NCBI GenBank assembly: GCA_032718565.1
Contig: JAVGVS010000190.1
Span: 411,017 to 475,016, forward strand
Direction: 5' to 3'
Length of the DNA: 64,000 nucleotides
Origin: Distichodus sexfasciatus
Lineage: Eukaryota; Chordata; Actinopteri; Characiformes; Distichodontidae
Shown: positions 45,084 through 56,300 of the stretch, piece by piece
Layout: each line of letters begins with the position of its first letter
Numbering within the stretch: the first letter of the stretch is position 1
Notes under the pieces: model-generated
What the model saw: only the letters and a program-made list of their open reading frames with translations
The model's database searches: none
What the model was told of the DNA's origin: nothing
Program-made: the position numbers and the translations under genes

Positions 45084-46007
45084 TAGGGATGCACCGATCC
45101 GATACGCGGATGGGATAATCGATCTGATAACGACTCAAAAAGCTGGATCGGGTATCGGTGGCATTGGGCCGAACTATGGAGCCGATCTGTTCAATTAAAT
45201 TGTAGATTTGTCTATATTTGCGTATGTGCACACGCTCACGTTGTTAAGTTTTAGCAGTGTAACTGTAGTAAGGCTGTTTTTTTTTTGTTCGACATTCGTG
45301 CTGATTCCTACATATTGATATGACAATGAGCAGAACAAGTAACGTAACACACTACAACCCCAAAAACAAATCACACCATTATACTGTTTAATTTCCTAAA
45401 CAACACCAGCTCTCACTCACAATGGGTGTGTAATTATTACATTGTTTTAGTAGGAAAACTGTATTTAAGTATTTCCTTAAGCATAACAGAATAATCTCTG
45501 TCTCTTCCTCACAGAGAAATACACAACTAAGGGCCTGTTTTTTAATACAAATTAAACTTCAGCATTCACAGCACTAAGCACCTACAGCGGAAAAAAAGAC
45601 GCGGTTGACACGGTTTTTACCGCAGTGTTCAGAGCGCTTTAAGTTGAAATCCGTCCAACTTTTAGAACAAGATGCCATTTCTCTCCATTGTAAAGATAAT
45701 CTCTTATATGTTGGCTAAACTACCGATCTCAAAGAAAGACGTTACAATGTTTACATGAAATAAGAACGAACGCAGAGGTGCCCGACGATGCTTTTCTGTA
45801 ACTTAGCAACAACAAGCGCCGAGGAACGCGCCATGGAAGTGTGGTTTTGACTGCTCTCGCCGCAAAAAATGTGTTTGGTAGATACAGGCCCTTATTCATT
45901 AAAAATTGGTATCGGATCGGTACTCGGGACTGGCCGAAACGCGAAACCCAAAACCCAAGTATCGGCATCTGTATCGGAACTGAAAAAACTGGATCGGTGC
46001 ATCCCTC
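45084..46007. mobile_element. Non-autonomous hAT-type element with perfect target duplication
   Basis: It begins TAGGGATGCACCGATCCG and ends GGATCGGTGCATCCCTC, so the terminal inverted repeats are about 17 bp. It is flanked by TTAGGAAT at 45076-45083 and 46008-46015. It is 924 bp with no transposase frame. GATCGG-rich subterminal repeats are visible at both ends. Confidence 0.9.
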
Positions 46008-46536
46008 TTAGGAATGTCAAACAGGGACTTGTTGAATGAGCAGAAGCATGGCTCAATAACTTACAACAATAACCTGTTTAAAAACACAACAGGTCCCAGA
46101 GACTCCCTACACCAGCTCAAATCCTTCTCTACAAAAGGAATGGAAAGGTACGTGGCCAAAAGCGGTGCGTCACAATTCCAAGGAATGTTCACAGGTAGAA
46201 ATATAAAAAAGATATGGTTCAGCAAAAACAAACAAAACAACGCCCATCTTTTCTGCAAATGGCGCGTGACGCTTTATCATGGCTAAAGTTGATACAGTAA
46301 AATTCGTCAACGTATATAGTGCCGTTGATGGCTTCTTTCGCAGGTGATGGTGAACACAGTGACGTCATTCAGCAGCATTTATATGCAGAGAGCAGAGGTC
46401 GTCGTTTCTCATCTTTTTGGACTTTTACTTCCCTCAACTGAGTTAACTACTGATTTGAAATTACATATCACATTTCAATTTTAACCCGCCCCAGCTATCT
46501 ACAAGCTAGTGTCCAGATGTATGAGTACAATAATAT

Positions 46537-47420
46537 TTTAAAGGAGCTTTATGTAAGAAATGTATGGCAAGTAATCATAAAATTAAGGGGTTGCGGGGAG
46601 ACCGGAGCCCATACCGGGAACAACACTGGGCAGTCGCCAACACACCGCAGATTAAGGAATCATGTTCATTTAAAATACTATTCTCACTGAGAAAATTAGT
46701 GCAGCCAGAATATTCACATTTTACATTTTAATTTACAGCTCGTAAATCGTGTTTATGTTTTGGTTCTGTGTTTTGACCTGTAGCTTTACCTACCGCTATC
46801 TCCCAATCACTAAGTCAGTAGCATTTCAGCATCCAGGTTGCCAGTTACCACTGAGCTGCAGCTACAAGCATTCTGGATTACAAACGTCTGACGTTACTAA
46901 AACTAAAGGGTCTCGCTGTGACTCTCAAAAAACATCTTGACCAAAGCAAGGATCAGCACAGGAAATGTGGAGAAAACGGAGAAGAAATTGAAGACAGATG
47001 CTGAAGTGGCTAATTTACTACTGGACAGGTAAGATTTAGCCGAGGTTGACTAACTTATATCACAACTAGACGTAGGGATGATGATTGATGGTTGATGTTG
47101 GATCATAGATTGTAGCCCATGTGCAGGAGGGTCATCCAACCGACTGAACTGTTTGAGAAACAAAAACGGTGACTTGTGACGGCTAACATCAGCACCGTGT
47201 TACGCTGAGACAGTGTGGTAACAGTGCAAACATTAGCACACTAATTATGGCAATACCAAACCTAACATTAGACACTAGATTGGAGAAAATTAGTCCTCAT
47301 TCGGTCTATCTGGCAACCTTGAGTCTGGGAAGGAGGTGGAGGGGATACAACGCGCTACAGTCTTTTAGATTTGACTGCAGCAGCAGTTTTGAACACAATC
47401 TTACACATTGCTCCTTTAAG
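46537..47420. mobile_element. TTTAAAGGAGC-type miniature element, interrupted by a SINE fragment
   Basis: Left end TTTAAAGGAGCTTTATGTAAG and right end CTTACACATTGCTCCTTTAAG give matching inverted repeats of about 20 bp. The interior has no transposase. The SINE fragment 46588-46651 sits inside the left end. Confidence 0.6.
46588..46651 (-). mobile_element. Short internal SINE fragment
   Basis: About 60 bp (TTGCGGGGAGACCGGAGCCC to CCAACACACCGCAG) match the internal part of the 17.2 kb SINE copy. Confidence 0.55.
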
Positions 47421-48568
47421 TATTTCATTTCAGGCAATTTCAAAATGTGGTCATTTCAGCAAGAGTGAATTTGCTCAGAATAATATGGCATTATTACTAG
47501 AGTAGTTTCAGCAACAGTTGGATCTGGTTATTTCCGGATCCAGGAACAGTCTTCAAAATGACAGGACTTTCTGGAGAGGACTGCATTGAAATGATCTATC
47601 AGACTTCATCCCAAGCTGTTCCAGACTCGACTCATTTTCCAGACGGAAGACTACAATCATTTCAAATATTTAACACATTCCCCGGCTACCCACTGCCCAA
47701 GTCCTGGGAGATTTGAAACAATCCATCAAATTTCTGCTTCAATCTTCCCATCTGACCCATCTTCCATTTGACCCATGAATTACTCCAATGGAAGATATCT
47801 GAGTACAATCCTATTTCAAATATTTAACACAACTTCACAATTAATTCACCAAGAGAGAAAGTAGTGACAATATTGAATTATTACTAGAACAGTGTCAGCA
47901 ACTAAAATTAAGCAACAACTGGATCATGGATTCCAATTGTTCCCAAATTTCAAGAACAGTCTTTAAAAGGTCAGGAGGTTCCGGACTGGATCGCTTTGAA
48001 CTGATCCGTCAAATTCCTGTTTCAATCCGAAAGCCAAAAGACCCATTTTCCAGATGAATGACTCCAATCAGGGCTGTGACGATACGTCGGAACATATTGT
48101 ATAACAAAATGTAAATGTTTATTTCGTGGTGTTGCAAAATACACAGTTTATGGCTTTTATGGTGTTCGTGGTTTAGATGAGGGTTCGCGGTATTCACCAC
48201 GGCGCAACCTGGATGTAGGTGTGGAGAAAACTAGAGCGTTATAGTTGTGCCTTAATTCTGAGCGTGCAGTGGAACTTTCAAAAGCTGGTGTCTGTGCGTG
48301 CTCAACTTTGCCTACACACGCACTCGAAACACTGAGATCTGCCTGCCCCCGCGCTCAGACCTATGGAACGCCAAATGTGCTAATTCGCCTTAAAGGCATC
48401 TTACCCAAGCGCCATCAAAAGTGCCACCTTTTACGGCCATTTTATGACGTCAAAAGATGCATTAGACCACAAAGACAAAGGTGTAAAAAGCGCAGCGACA
48501 TTAGAGTGACGTGAAAACTGTGTTTTAATGAATAAACCAGCGTAAAAAATGGTGTTTTGATGTCAATC
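47421..48568. other. Spacer right of the TTTAAAGGAGC element, no gene seen
   Basis: Two loosely similar stretches (about 47470-47840 and 47860-48060) share GGATC..GGAACAGTCTT and TTCCAGACG/ATGACTACAATCA motifs, suggesting an old internal duplication. A fragment of the 24.6 kb element family lies near 48220-48280. Confidence 0.4.
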
Positions 48569-49029
48569 TAGTGCTGGGCGATAAAATGTTCTTGATTTTT
48601 TTATTGAGAAAAATGTGATAACGATAAACGTAGGCTATACAATTCGATCAGGCTTGTTTACTGACTATGCGACAACGCGTTGAGATAGACTATATCTTTG
48701 CCCTATCACGTAGAGAGTGGTCTTGGCATAACGCCAGCACAACAGCCAATCATGGCTAACGATGCAAATTTGCCCATTGCACACGAGGAAGCCACGTGGC
48801 GAATGTTAGCAAAGTGGTCGCGCGTAAGAAAAAATGTCAGGCAACCAGGGTTTCGCTGTGAGTGAAGGAGGAGATGAAAATGCATCTGCGGAGTGTTTCT
48901 ACAGCGTGTAGGCAGAATTGAGTGTGTACAGACACAAGATTTTGCTTGTGAAAGATTCACTGAATTTACTAAAAACTGAATATTTATTGTTATCGAGATA
49001 TGAGATTTTGGCCATATCGCACAGCCCTA
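48569..49029. mobile_element. TAGTGCTGGGCGAT-type miniature element in the spacer downstream of plpp6
   Basis: Left end TAGTGCTGGGCGATAAAATG, right end GGCCATATCGCACAGCCCTA. Inner blocks GTGATAACGATAAA and TTGTTATCGAGATA mirror each other. No clear 8-bp target duplication. Confidence 0.55.
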
Positions 49030-49256
49030 ACTCCAGTTATTCCAAATATCTGACACACAATATGGCATTATTACTAGAATAGCCCGAGCAACAATTATTC
49101 AAAAACAACTCAAAGGTTCTCACCGTTCCCAGTTTTTAAAACAACATTCTAGAAAAAGCGTGGAAATTCTCAACTGGATTCTCCTTTCCTTCCTCCATGA
49201 GTCTCTCTTTCACCCTCCTCTTCCTCTTCCGTAATCCGTTCCAGCCCTCCCTTCCC

Positions 49257-51995
49257 TCACTGCAGATGTCCCATCATGATTTGCAGAGCGCCGGGGGACA
49301 GCCAGAGCGCCTCCACCAGATTGTACTGGCAGTAGCCCATGAAGAAGCCGAACGCCACGTCGGTGACGTTGTGGCGGCCAAGCAGGACCCGGGAGAGACC
49401 CACAACGACGGCCCACAGCAGGACGAGGACACGCAGCGGGGCGGCGAGGACCAGGTGTGCCAGCAGGAAGCGGGCGCAGAGCGCGGCACGGGTGGCGTGA
49501 CCCGACGGGAAGGAGTAGCGGTCTACCGAAAAGGTGGCAAACATGTCCATGCGGTTGTGGGCGGGGCGACGACGGCGAACTACAGCCTTCACCAGGCCGA
49601 CCAACACCAGGTCCAACACCAAAGCTGATGGAGAGAGGGAGAGAGGGAGAATGAGGGGCGGGCGATATGACCTCAAATCAACATCGCAATTATGATTAAC
49701 GAACATAATAAAAGTTTGGGCTGTTTTGTTTTTTGCCCTCATAATTAACTGTAGTGTACTATAAAGTCGACCCTTAATCTGTTCTGCGGCGGCAAACGAT
49801 GGACGATCATTGCATGTCAAAAATACATGAGTCTCACAGTCCTGTCCTTTCTGCAAATTTCTCTCGCTGTTACTCCCTCTTTGCTACAACTGAAAATAGA
49901 TCACTAGACTGCACAGAGTTGACTGACTACACACACACACAGGGATGAGACTGCAGTACAGCAGATGAAGACGTGCTGCCCTGCAATGCACTTACACCCA
50001 CTTTCACAGGCAGTAAGTTTGAGGTGCAGGGTAACTCTCTGATGACACAAGAAGATGGAACAAGATGAAAAGAGAGGAGTGGGTGAGAGAGGAGTGAGAG
50101 CAGAATAACAAAATGGGCTGCATCACCAAGGACTGAGCTAGTCTCAACTAAAAATCCCATCAATGCAGATTTTTCACTAAAAAGTGCACGTCAGTTTTAA
50201 TCAATTTTTGTTTAACTTCACAGCCGTAATGTTTACACCTCTTTTTATATTTTTTCCACATAATTACCAAGAAGGAAAACAGTGTGTCATAATAACGAGA
50301 AAAAAGTACATATTTATTCTTCTTCAGTGAATGTAGTGCAAATCAGTAAAATCCTAAAAGGAAATATTTGAGCTTAAATTGAATGTAGGATTCGGTTTTG
50401 ATGAATTAAATCTTTAATCCTTAATTTAATTCTTTTCTGTTTTCCTTGAAATCTTTTGAAGAAACATTATGAGATAAAGTGCCTAATATGTTTTTTTCTT
50501 AGATGAACGTACGGCACTACAGAAGGAAATTTTAGACACCTTATCTTGTCATTTTTACCTACTAATTACGAGAATATATCTTGTAGTTACGAGGAAAGCC
50601 AAAGCAAATCATAAACCCATAAGAAGAACTAATAATGTGCATTTCTGTAAGGAGGCAGGATTCAAACCAACAACCTCTTGGTCCACCACCACCAATCAGT
50701 GTGCAGAAGACAATACATTTGCAGTAAAATAAAAACATAAATATAGTATAATGAAACTACATACATACATACCAAGGTGTATTGGTTTAATTGCTTCTGC
50801 AGGAACTGAGCGACTTCCAGTACATCAGGAAGGCCCGGTCTTATCGATACTAAGTTATAGTAGTGTTGTAGTACTTCGAGACCTATCTTGTCCTGAGGCC
50901 AGTTTTTGAAGGTCTCGGTCTTGTATCGGAATTTGCCATATTTGTACTCGATCTTGTTCTGGACTCGGACAAAGAGGACTTTGGGATTTTATTTCGAGGC
51001 CAGCCGAGAGCACAACAATGAGAATGTTAATATTAATGAGATGTTTACTGTCAGATTGGACACCTTCCCACTTCAAGTGCTACCAAATGATGTTACTGCT
51101 TCCAGTGAAGCGATTTCCTCATTATAGACATGTAAGACAAAAATATTGAATAAACTTGTTTAATGTTGATTAGTGTATGTTGTTGGCTTTCTTCAGTTCT
51201 TTTTTAAGGGCTGCTTAGGCTTTGCATGTTCCACGTATTTGTCTTGTGGTCTCGGTCTCATCTTGGTCTCGACACACTGATGATCTCTGTCAGGATTTGG
51301 TCTCGGTTTAGCTGGTCTTGACTACAGCTCTAGGTTATAGCACCCACAGATTCAAAGCCACGGCGCAATCACGTCTCGTAATTACGAGATCCTGATGTCA
51401 TCATTACGAGATGTTCTCCTAAACGGAAAAGAACGCAGGCGGCGGTAGTTTGGAAGTTAGAAGGCAGGACTACATTACCCATGAGCAGGTTGAGCATGAC
51501 CTCCTGTCCGGCGGCGCTGTCGCTCTTGTATAAGCAGTACGCGGCACCGAGCAGCCACGGGATCCCGTGACCAGAGACCTCCACGAGCTTCATCAAGGGT
51601 CGCGCGCTGCCCCACGCAGAGTCCTCGTGCGCGCACACACCGAGTCGCTTGGAGAGCTGCAGATCTACGGCGAGGAGCGAGCTGAGCGCGATTTCCGCTA
51701 CCGACGGCTTCAGACGCATACAGTCCTCCTCCGGTAACTGCTGCTGCTGCTGCTGTCCGGATGACGACGCCGCCGAAGCCGCGGAGCCGGTGGACGAACC
51801 GGAGCCTCTCCGTCGGCTGGGGCTCTCTGAAGCCCGGAGGCGCGCCGAGGTCGGGTCCGAGCCCTGACGCTGCAGCGGGTGAACGGGGGCCGAGCGGCTT
51901 AGTAACGACGTGAACTCGTAACGGCCGGTGACACCGATACCAGCGGGAGAACTGCTGCGCCCCGCGCCGCTGCTTTTTGCTTTGGGAGAAGGCAT
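49257..51995 (-). CDS. plpp6: Phospholipid phosphatase 6 (polyisoprenoid diphosphate phosphatase)
   Basis: PAP2-superfamily enzyme of ER and nuclear membranes that dephosphorylates presqualene, farnesyl and geranylgeranyl diphosphates. Two exons: 51479-51995 (517 nt) and 49257-49624 (368 nt), joined in phase for 294 aa; human PLPP6 is 295. The N-terminus is low-complexity (Ser/Arg, six glutamines), then LRASES, LPEEDCMRL and the membrane region with SGHGIPWLLG. The phosphatase motifs are complete: KxxxxxxRP (K185 to P193), PSGH (212-215) and SRxxxxxHxxxD (S250, R251, H257, D261). The donor is ATGG then GTAAT; the acceptor is CATCAG. The intron splits a hydrophobic helix before motif 1. The start is the first ATG and gives MPSPKAKSSG, resembling the human MPSP start. 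Its 5' end faces prdx6 across about 1.4 kb. Confidence 0.93.
50866..51335 (+). mobile_element. GAGACC-type miniature element in the plpp6 intron
   Basis: It runs from GTAGTACTTCGAGACC to GTCTTGACTACAGCTCTA, with terminal inverted repeats of about 15 bp and GGTCTCGG blocks at both ends. It matches the 39.9-40.7 kb element in inverse orientation. Confidence 0.65.
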
Positions 51996-52180
51996 CTTTT
52001 CCCGACTGCACGAAGGGCGGTTTGTGTTAAAAATAAAACAGGTGCGGCTTCTGACAAGTTTCAGTTCCTCTCAGTCGGTGTTCGCAGCCATCACGGAATG
52101 CAGTGCACGCTGGGAAACCGAAAACACGTGACCAAAAAGGCGCACCGGATGACGAGAACGTCAATGTATTTAAACATTAA
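51996..52180. promoter_or_regulatory. plpp6: plpp6 promoter region
   Basis: This GC- and CpG-rich stretch lies directly upstream of the plpp6 ATG. It contains an E-box CACGTG (about 52123-52128) in the context ACACGTGACC, the type bound by USF, MITF or TFEB. No TATA box is visible. Function is inferred from position. Confidence 0.4.
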
Positions 52181-52614
52181 ACGGGGCATTTCCATCATTC
52201 ACGAATAATGAATAAACACTGGCAATAGATAAAGGTTAAACATTCAAAGCCAAAAATTTACCCCGTTTCCCCTCTTTTTGAATGTCACCAAACAAATGAG
52301 GCTCATCTCACATGAATTTAACACAACTGAGTAAGGAAACTAACTTCAGGGCTTTCTTGTCATTTACAAGTCTTAAATTTACCCAGAAGCTTAATTTCAT
52401 TCAGCCAATGGTTAAAGGATGGTTTACACATGTCGGTTCATTACTCTATTATTTAATGAACACAATTTGTACAATGCACTATATTTTGTGATTTTAATGT
52501 AAATCTCGTCATATTTAAATCTAGTAATCTGTGCATACTATATGTTACATTTTCATGAATTTTATATGCTACATGCATTTTTTTCTAGAAAGGAACTATT
52601 CTATCTATTCTATC

Positions 52615-52648
52615 TTCACACACACACACACACACACATGTTATTGGT

Positions 52649-52713
<65 letters not shown>
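52615..52713 (+). repeat. Compound (CA)n-(TA)n microsatellite between plpp6 and prdx6
   Basis: A CA run (about 52615-52638) is followed after 13 bp by about 31 TA units (52652-52713). It lies in the head-to-head spacer of plpp6 and prdx6. Confidence 0.95.
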
Positions 52714-52718
<5 letters not shown>

Positions 52719-52989
52719 TGTAGAATCGGTACAGTTTTGACTTTGTTGGATATGTAGCTCCATTTGCCTATACTGTAGCATAAATCGAGATGATAAAGTT
52801 GATTCTGACTAAAAACATGATATGGTTTTCATGTTTAATATATGGAGAGTTGTATTACCTTTTAATAATTATGACATAAATCAAGTGATTTTTACTTTTA
52901 AATGTCATTTATAATTGATCAATAAGAATTGCGGACAGGGTGTGTTTTGTTTTCTGTGAAAATAGTGTTTTAACGCTGAAGAGTGAAGA

Positions 52990-53090
52990 TTCAAGATTCT
53001 TTATTTGTCACATACATAAAATACAACATATGGTGAAATGTGCCCTGAATGCTCCTAAGATCATGTGCAAAAAAAAAGTAGTTAACAACC
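52990..53090 (+). mobile_element. LINE 3'-end-like fragment upstream of prdx6
   Basis: GATTCAAGATTCTTTATTTG followed by CACATACATAAAATACAACA and GGTGAAATGTGCC resembles 3' ends of fish LINEs or the SINEs that share them. Family not determined. Confidence 0.4.
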
Positions 53091-53254
53091 GGTTAAGTTA
53101 AAAGAAATCTTACAAAAAACATTTAAAGAGTAAGAATAAAAAAATAAAATATAGAAAAAGGTTCTTAAAAGATTTATACTTAGGCATTTATACATTTACT
53201 GTACATGTGTATATTATGATAGAAACCTCGTATATTCTACGTTTATATGTTTGA

Positions 53255-53375
53255 TGTAAAGGCCGCTGATTGGTTACTCATTTTACGTAAAGGCACCGCC
53301 TCCCAGATTCATAACCCCGGCGTGGACGCGTTCAGACCCGTTACACTGCTGCTGCAGCCGCGCAGAGAAGCGACC
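53255..53375 (+). promoter_or_regulatory. prdx6: prdx6 promoter and 5' untranslated region
   Basis: Upstream of the prdx6 ATG lie an inverted CCAAT box (GATTGG, about 53267-53272), a GC-box-like CCGCCTCCC (about 53297) and GC-rich leader sequence. I did not see a clear antioxidant response element, which mammalian PRDX6 promoters carry. The ATG context CGACCATGC is favourable. Confidence 0.45.
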
Positions 53376-56300
53376 ATGCCGGGAATCCTGCTGGGAGACG
53401 TGTTCCCTAACTTTGAAGCTGATACGACAATCGGCAAGATTAAATTTCACGAATTCTTGGGTAACTCGTAAGTAAAATAGGCTTCTTAAGTCATATCTCG
53501 CAACGATTAGCCGTATTGTCAGTCACGTTATATAAGACGTAAGCTAGCTAACATGACTAGCTAGCGACTTACCTCATGATTCCTGCGTAATTTTTTAAAC
53601 CGTCAGTTTCGTTACCCCACACAGAAGCCCTTCCCCCTCTCACTCTTTACCCCTTTCCAACTCTGCCCACATCTGAAGACTATTTTGAGAATTATTTATG
53701 ATTTCTGTAAACATTTAAGACGTTATCGTCCTGAGTTTGACTACTTATATTCTTATTTTAGCTTGTTAGTGCTAGCGTTATTTGAGTACATGCTAATAAA
53801 AGTTTTAAAAAGATTAAAAACAAGTCAGACAAGATCCCAACGGTATTACTGTTACTGTGTGGTCATTGTGTAGGATTTCTGTACGGGATTAAGTTGCATA
53901 GTCACGGTGAGTTGAGGAGACAGAGTCCTGGCTTGTTTTTACAGGTATTTGGGGAAGAGCATTGGCACTCGTTCTGTTCTATCAAACACTGCTTTAATTG
54001 AGCAGGGAGAAAGTTCAGGATTTGGGTCAGATTTCAACAGTTGCATAACAACAACCAGAGCACACAGAAGGCTTTTATGAACTCTTACGGGCAGTAAGAG
54101 TTATATTTAACAATCACACTCTGCAACAAGACAATAATGAAAATCTCGTTAATACCAAAAACTTAATAAGTTAAATAAATCCGTAAAACAGAAGCTCACC
54201 TGACTAATTCATATGTAAGTGAGAATTTAATTTTATTTTTGTTTTCTAGACAAAAGAATGTGCTCGTTATTCATAGATATAAAAGTTCAAATCTGTTCTT
54301 TTATGGTGCACTTAAGAGGGAGGAGCAGGGAGAGCAAATTGCAGTGAATGTGCCTTCATGCACGCACACATACAAACACACACTTTACTCAATTTGTGGT
54401 AAAGCTTGAGATAAGATAAGATTGCAGTGATTTACTCATGATTGTGTTATTGCATGTGTTATTTTAGTTTTGAGTCTGCATATTTCAGTTACATAACTTC
54501 TAGCAGTACAGGGAAACTGAATGAACTGACTGTGTGTAGACACTCAGTTACCATCTGTTTGTAACAAGTGACGCGTTAATGTAATGCTTTCCCAAAGAGA
54601 CATGTCAGGACCAGCTTACAGAGACTTCCAGCTCGCTGATGCTCCGGGCGTAGGGGTGGATGATGGATTTTATTGCTCACATGACTCTGTATTGTATTTG
54701 CTTACGCCATTCTTCTGTAATAAATGGCTTGTTACAGAGCCAAACTCTCCAGATGCGGGCAGTTGTGAAATTCACAAAAGTGCATTTGCACAACAGCCAC
54801 CTGTTGCAAAAGCTTGAGAAAACTTGGCAAGGATTTCCTGTGCAGCAGTGCACTTTTGAGCACACATCTCATCTTAATCTGTTCTCTCTTTGTCTTTTAT
54901 CTTCCCATCATCTGTAGATGGGGCATCCTGTTCTCACACCCCCGCGACTTCACCCCGGTGTGCACCACAGAGCTGGCCCGTGCTGCTAAACTCAGTGACG
55001 AGTTTAAGAAGCGGGATGTGAAGATGATTGCTCTGTCTATTGACAGCGTGCCGGACCACTGCAGCTGGAGCAAGGTCTGAGAAGGAAGGGAGCAGGGAAC
55101 GTTTTTGAGAATTTAACCAGTTTTTTTGAAACACCCATTTCCCCCTGTGTTTCCCTCAATGGTTTGCATCAGGTCCTAATGAGAAACCTTAACTTTGTGT
55201 AGTCTAGACATATAACTTGATTTAGCATATCTCACTACTAGAGGTCGTTTGATATTGTTTTTTTTTAGGGCTACAGTATAAAAATTCTAGTTACAAAGAA
55301 CATCACGGTAGCAACTATGAATCCATGGCCAACCTGCGTCTTATTTGAAGTAGAAAAATTGGTGAGCTGCATCATGATGCATTGAGATATCATATTGAAT
55401 CGAATCGTTGATCTATTAATTGTAATCAAATCGAATTGTGAGACCAGTGAAGCTTCACACAGTGAAGGCTGCTTGACACTGCCCTCCTCTGATGGTGGTG
55501 ATCTAGTTGTAGGACACTTTTTAGGAGTTTGTAGGTTCAAATCCAGCTCAATCCTACTGTCAGAACTACCATTGAGACCCTAAACAAGACATTTAACCCG
55601 TGCTGTCCCCTGTCCACCTATAAAATCAAAAATAAATCCCCTTCATTATTATTACTTTCTGGGTTTGCAGGATTCGTGTCCAGCCTTCACACCCACACAC
55701 ACTTGTACATGCTGCTGAACACTCGCACACACAAACCTTTGGCTGAACTTGTGTGAATGTGGAAAACTCGTCATTCCCACAGTAGAGTGTTATGCTTGTC
55801 TGAGGTCCAGTAGCTGATTAAACCTATTACAGCTGGGGAACTAGAAGATGAATCTTCCTCATGGTAACTGCTTGCACATGTATCAGCTGTTACAAAGACG
55901 GTTTCTCTCAAGTTTCAAACACGCTCAATTGACATACGCCAATCAGCACACCATTATGGCTACTGATGGGTGAATAACATTGATTACCTTTCATGGCATT
56001 CTGCATTAAGTGGGATATATTAGGAAATGAACATTTTGTCCTTGATGCTGATGTGTTGAAAGCATTAAAAATGAGCAATTGTAATGTTTTGAGTGACTTT
56101 GACGGGGGTCAAATTGGGATGACGGCTAGATGAGGGGGTCAGAGCTTCTCCAAAATTACAGCAGCTCTTGTGTGTTGTTCCCACTCTAGAAAAAAGTGGT
56201 TTGAGGAAGGAAAACGCGTGAATCAGTGACAGGGTAAAGGACGGCCGAGGCTCATTGATGCATGTGGGAAGATGGAATTTCTGGTTCAGATTGCAAAGTA

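Noticed and set aside
46014..46286. 90-codon plus-strand frame directly after the hAT-type element
   Set aside because: It begins inside the target duplication, lacks a recognisable domain, and has no splice-consistent continuation.
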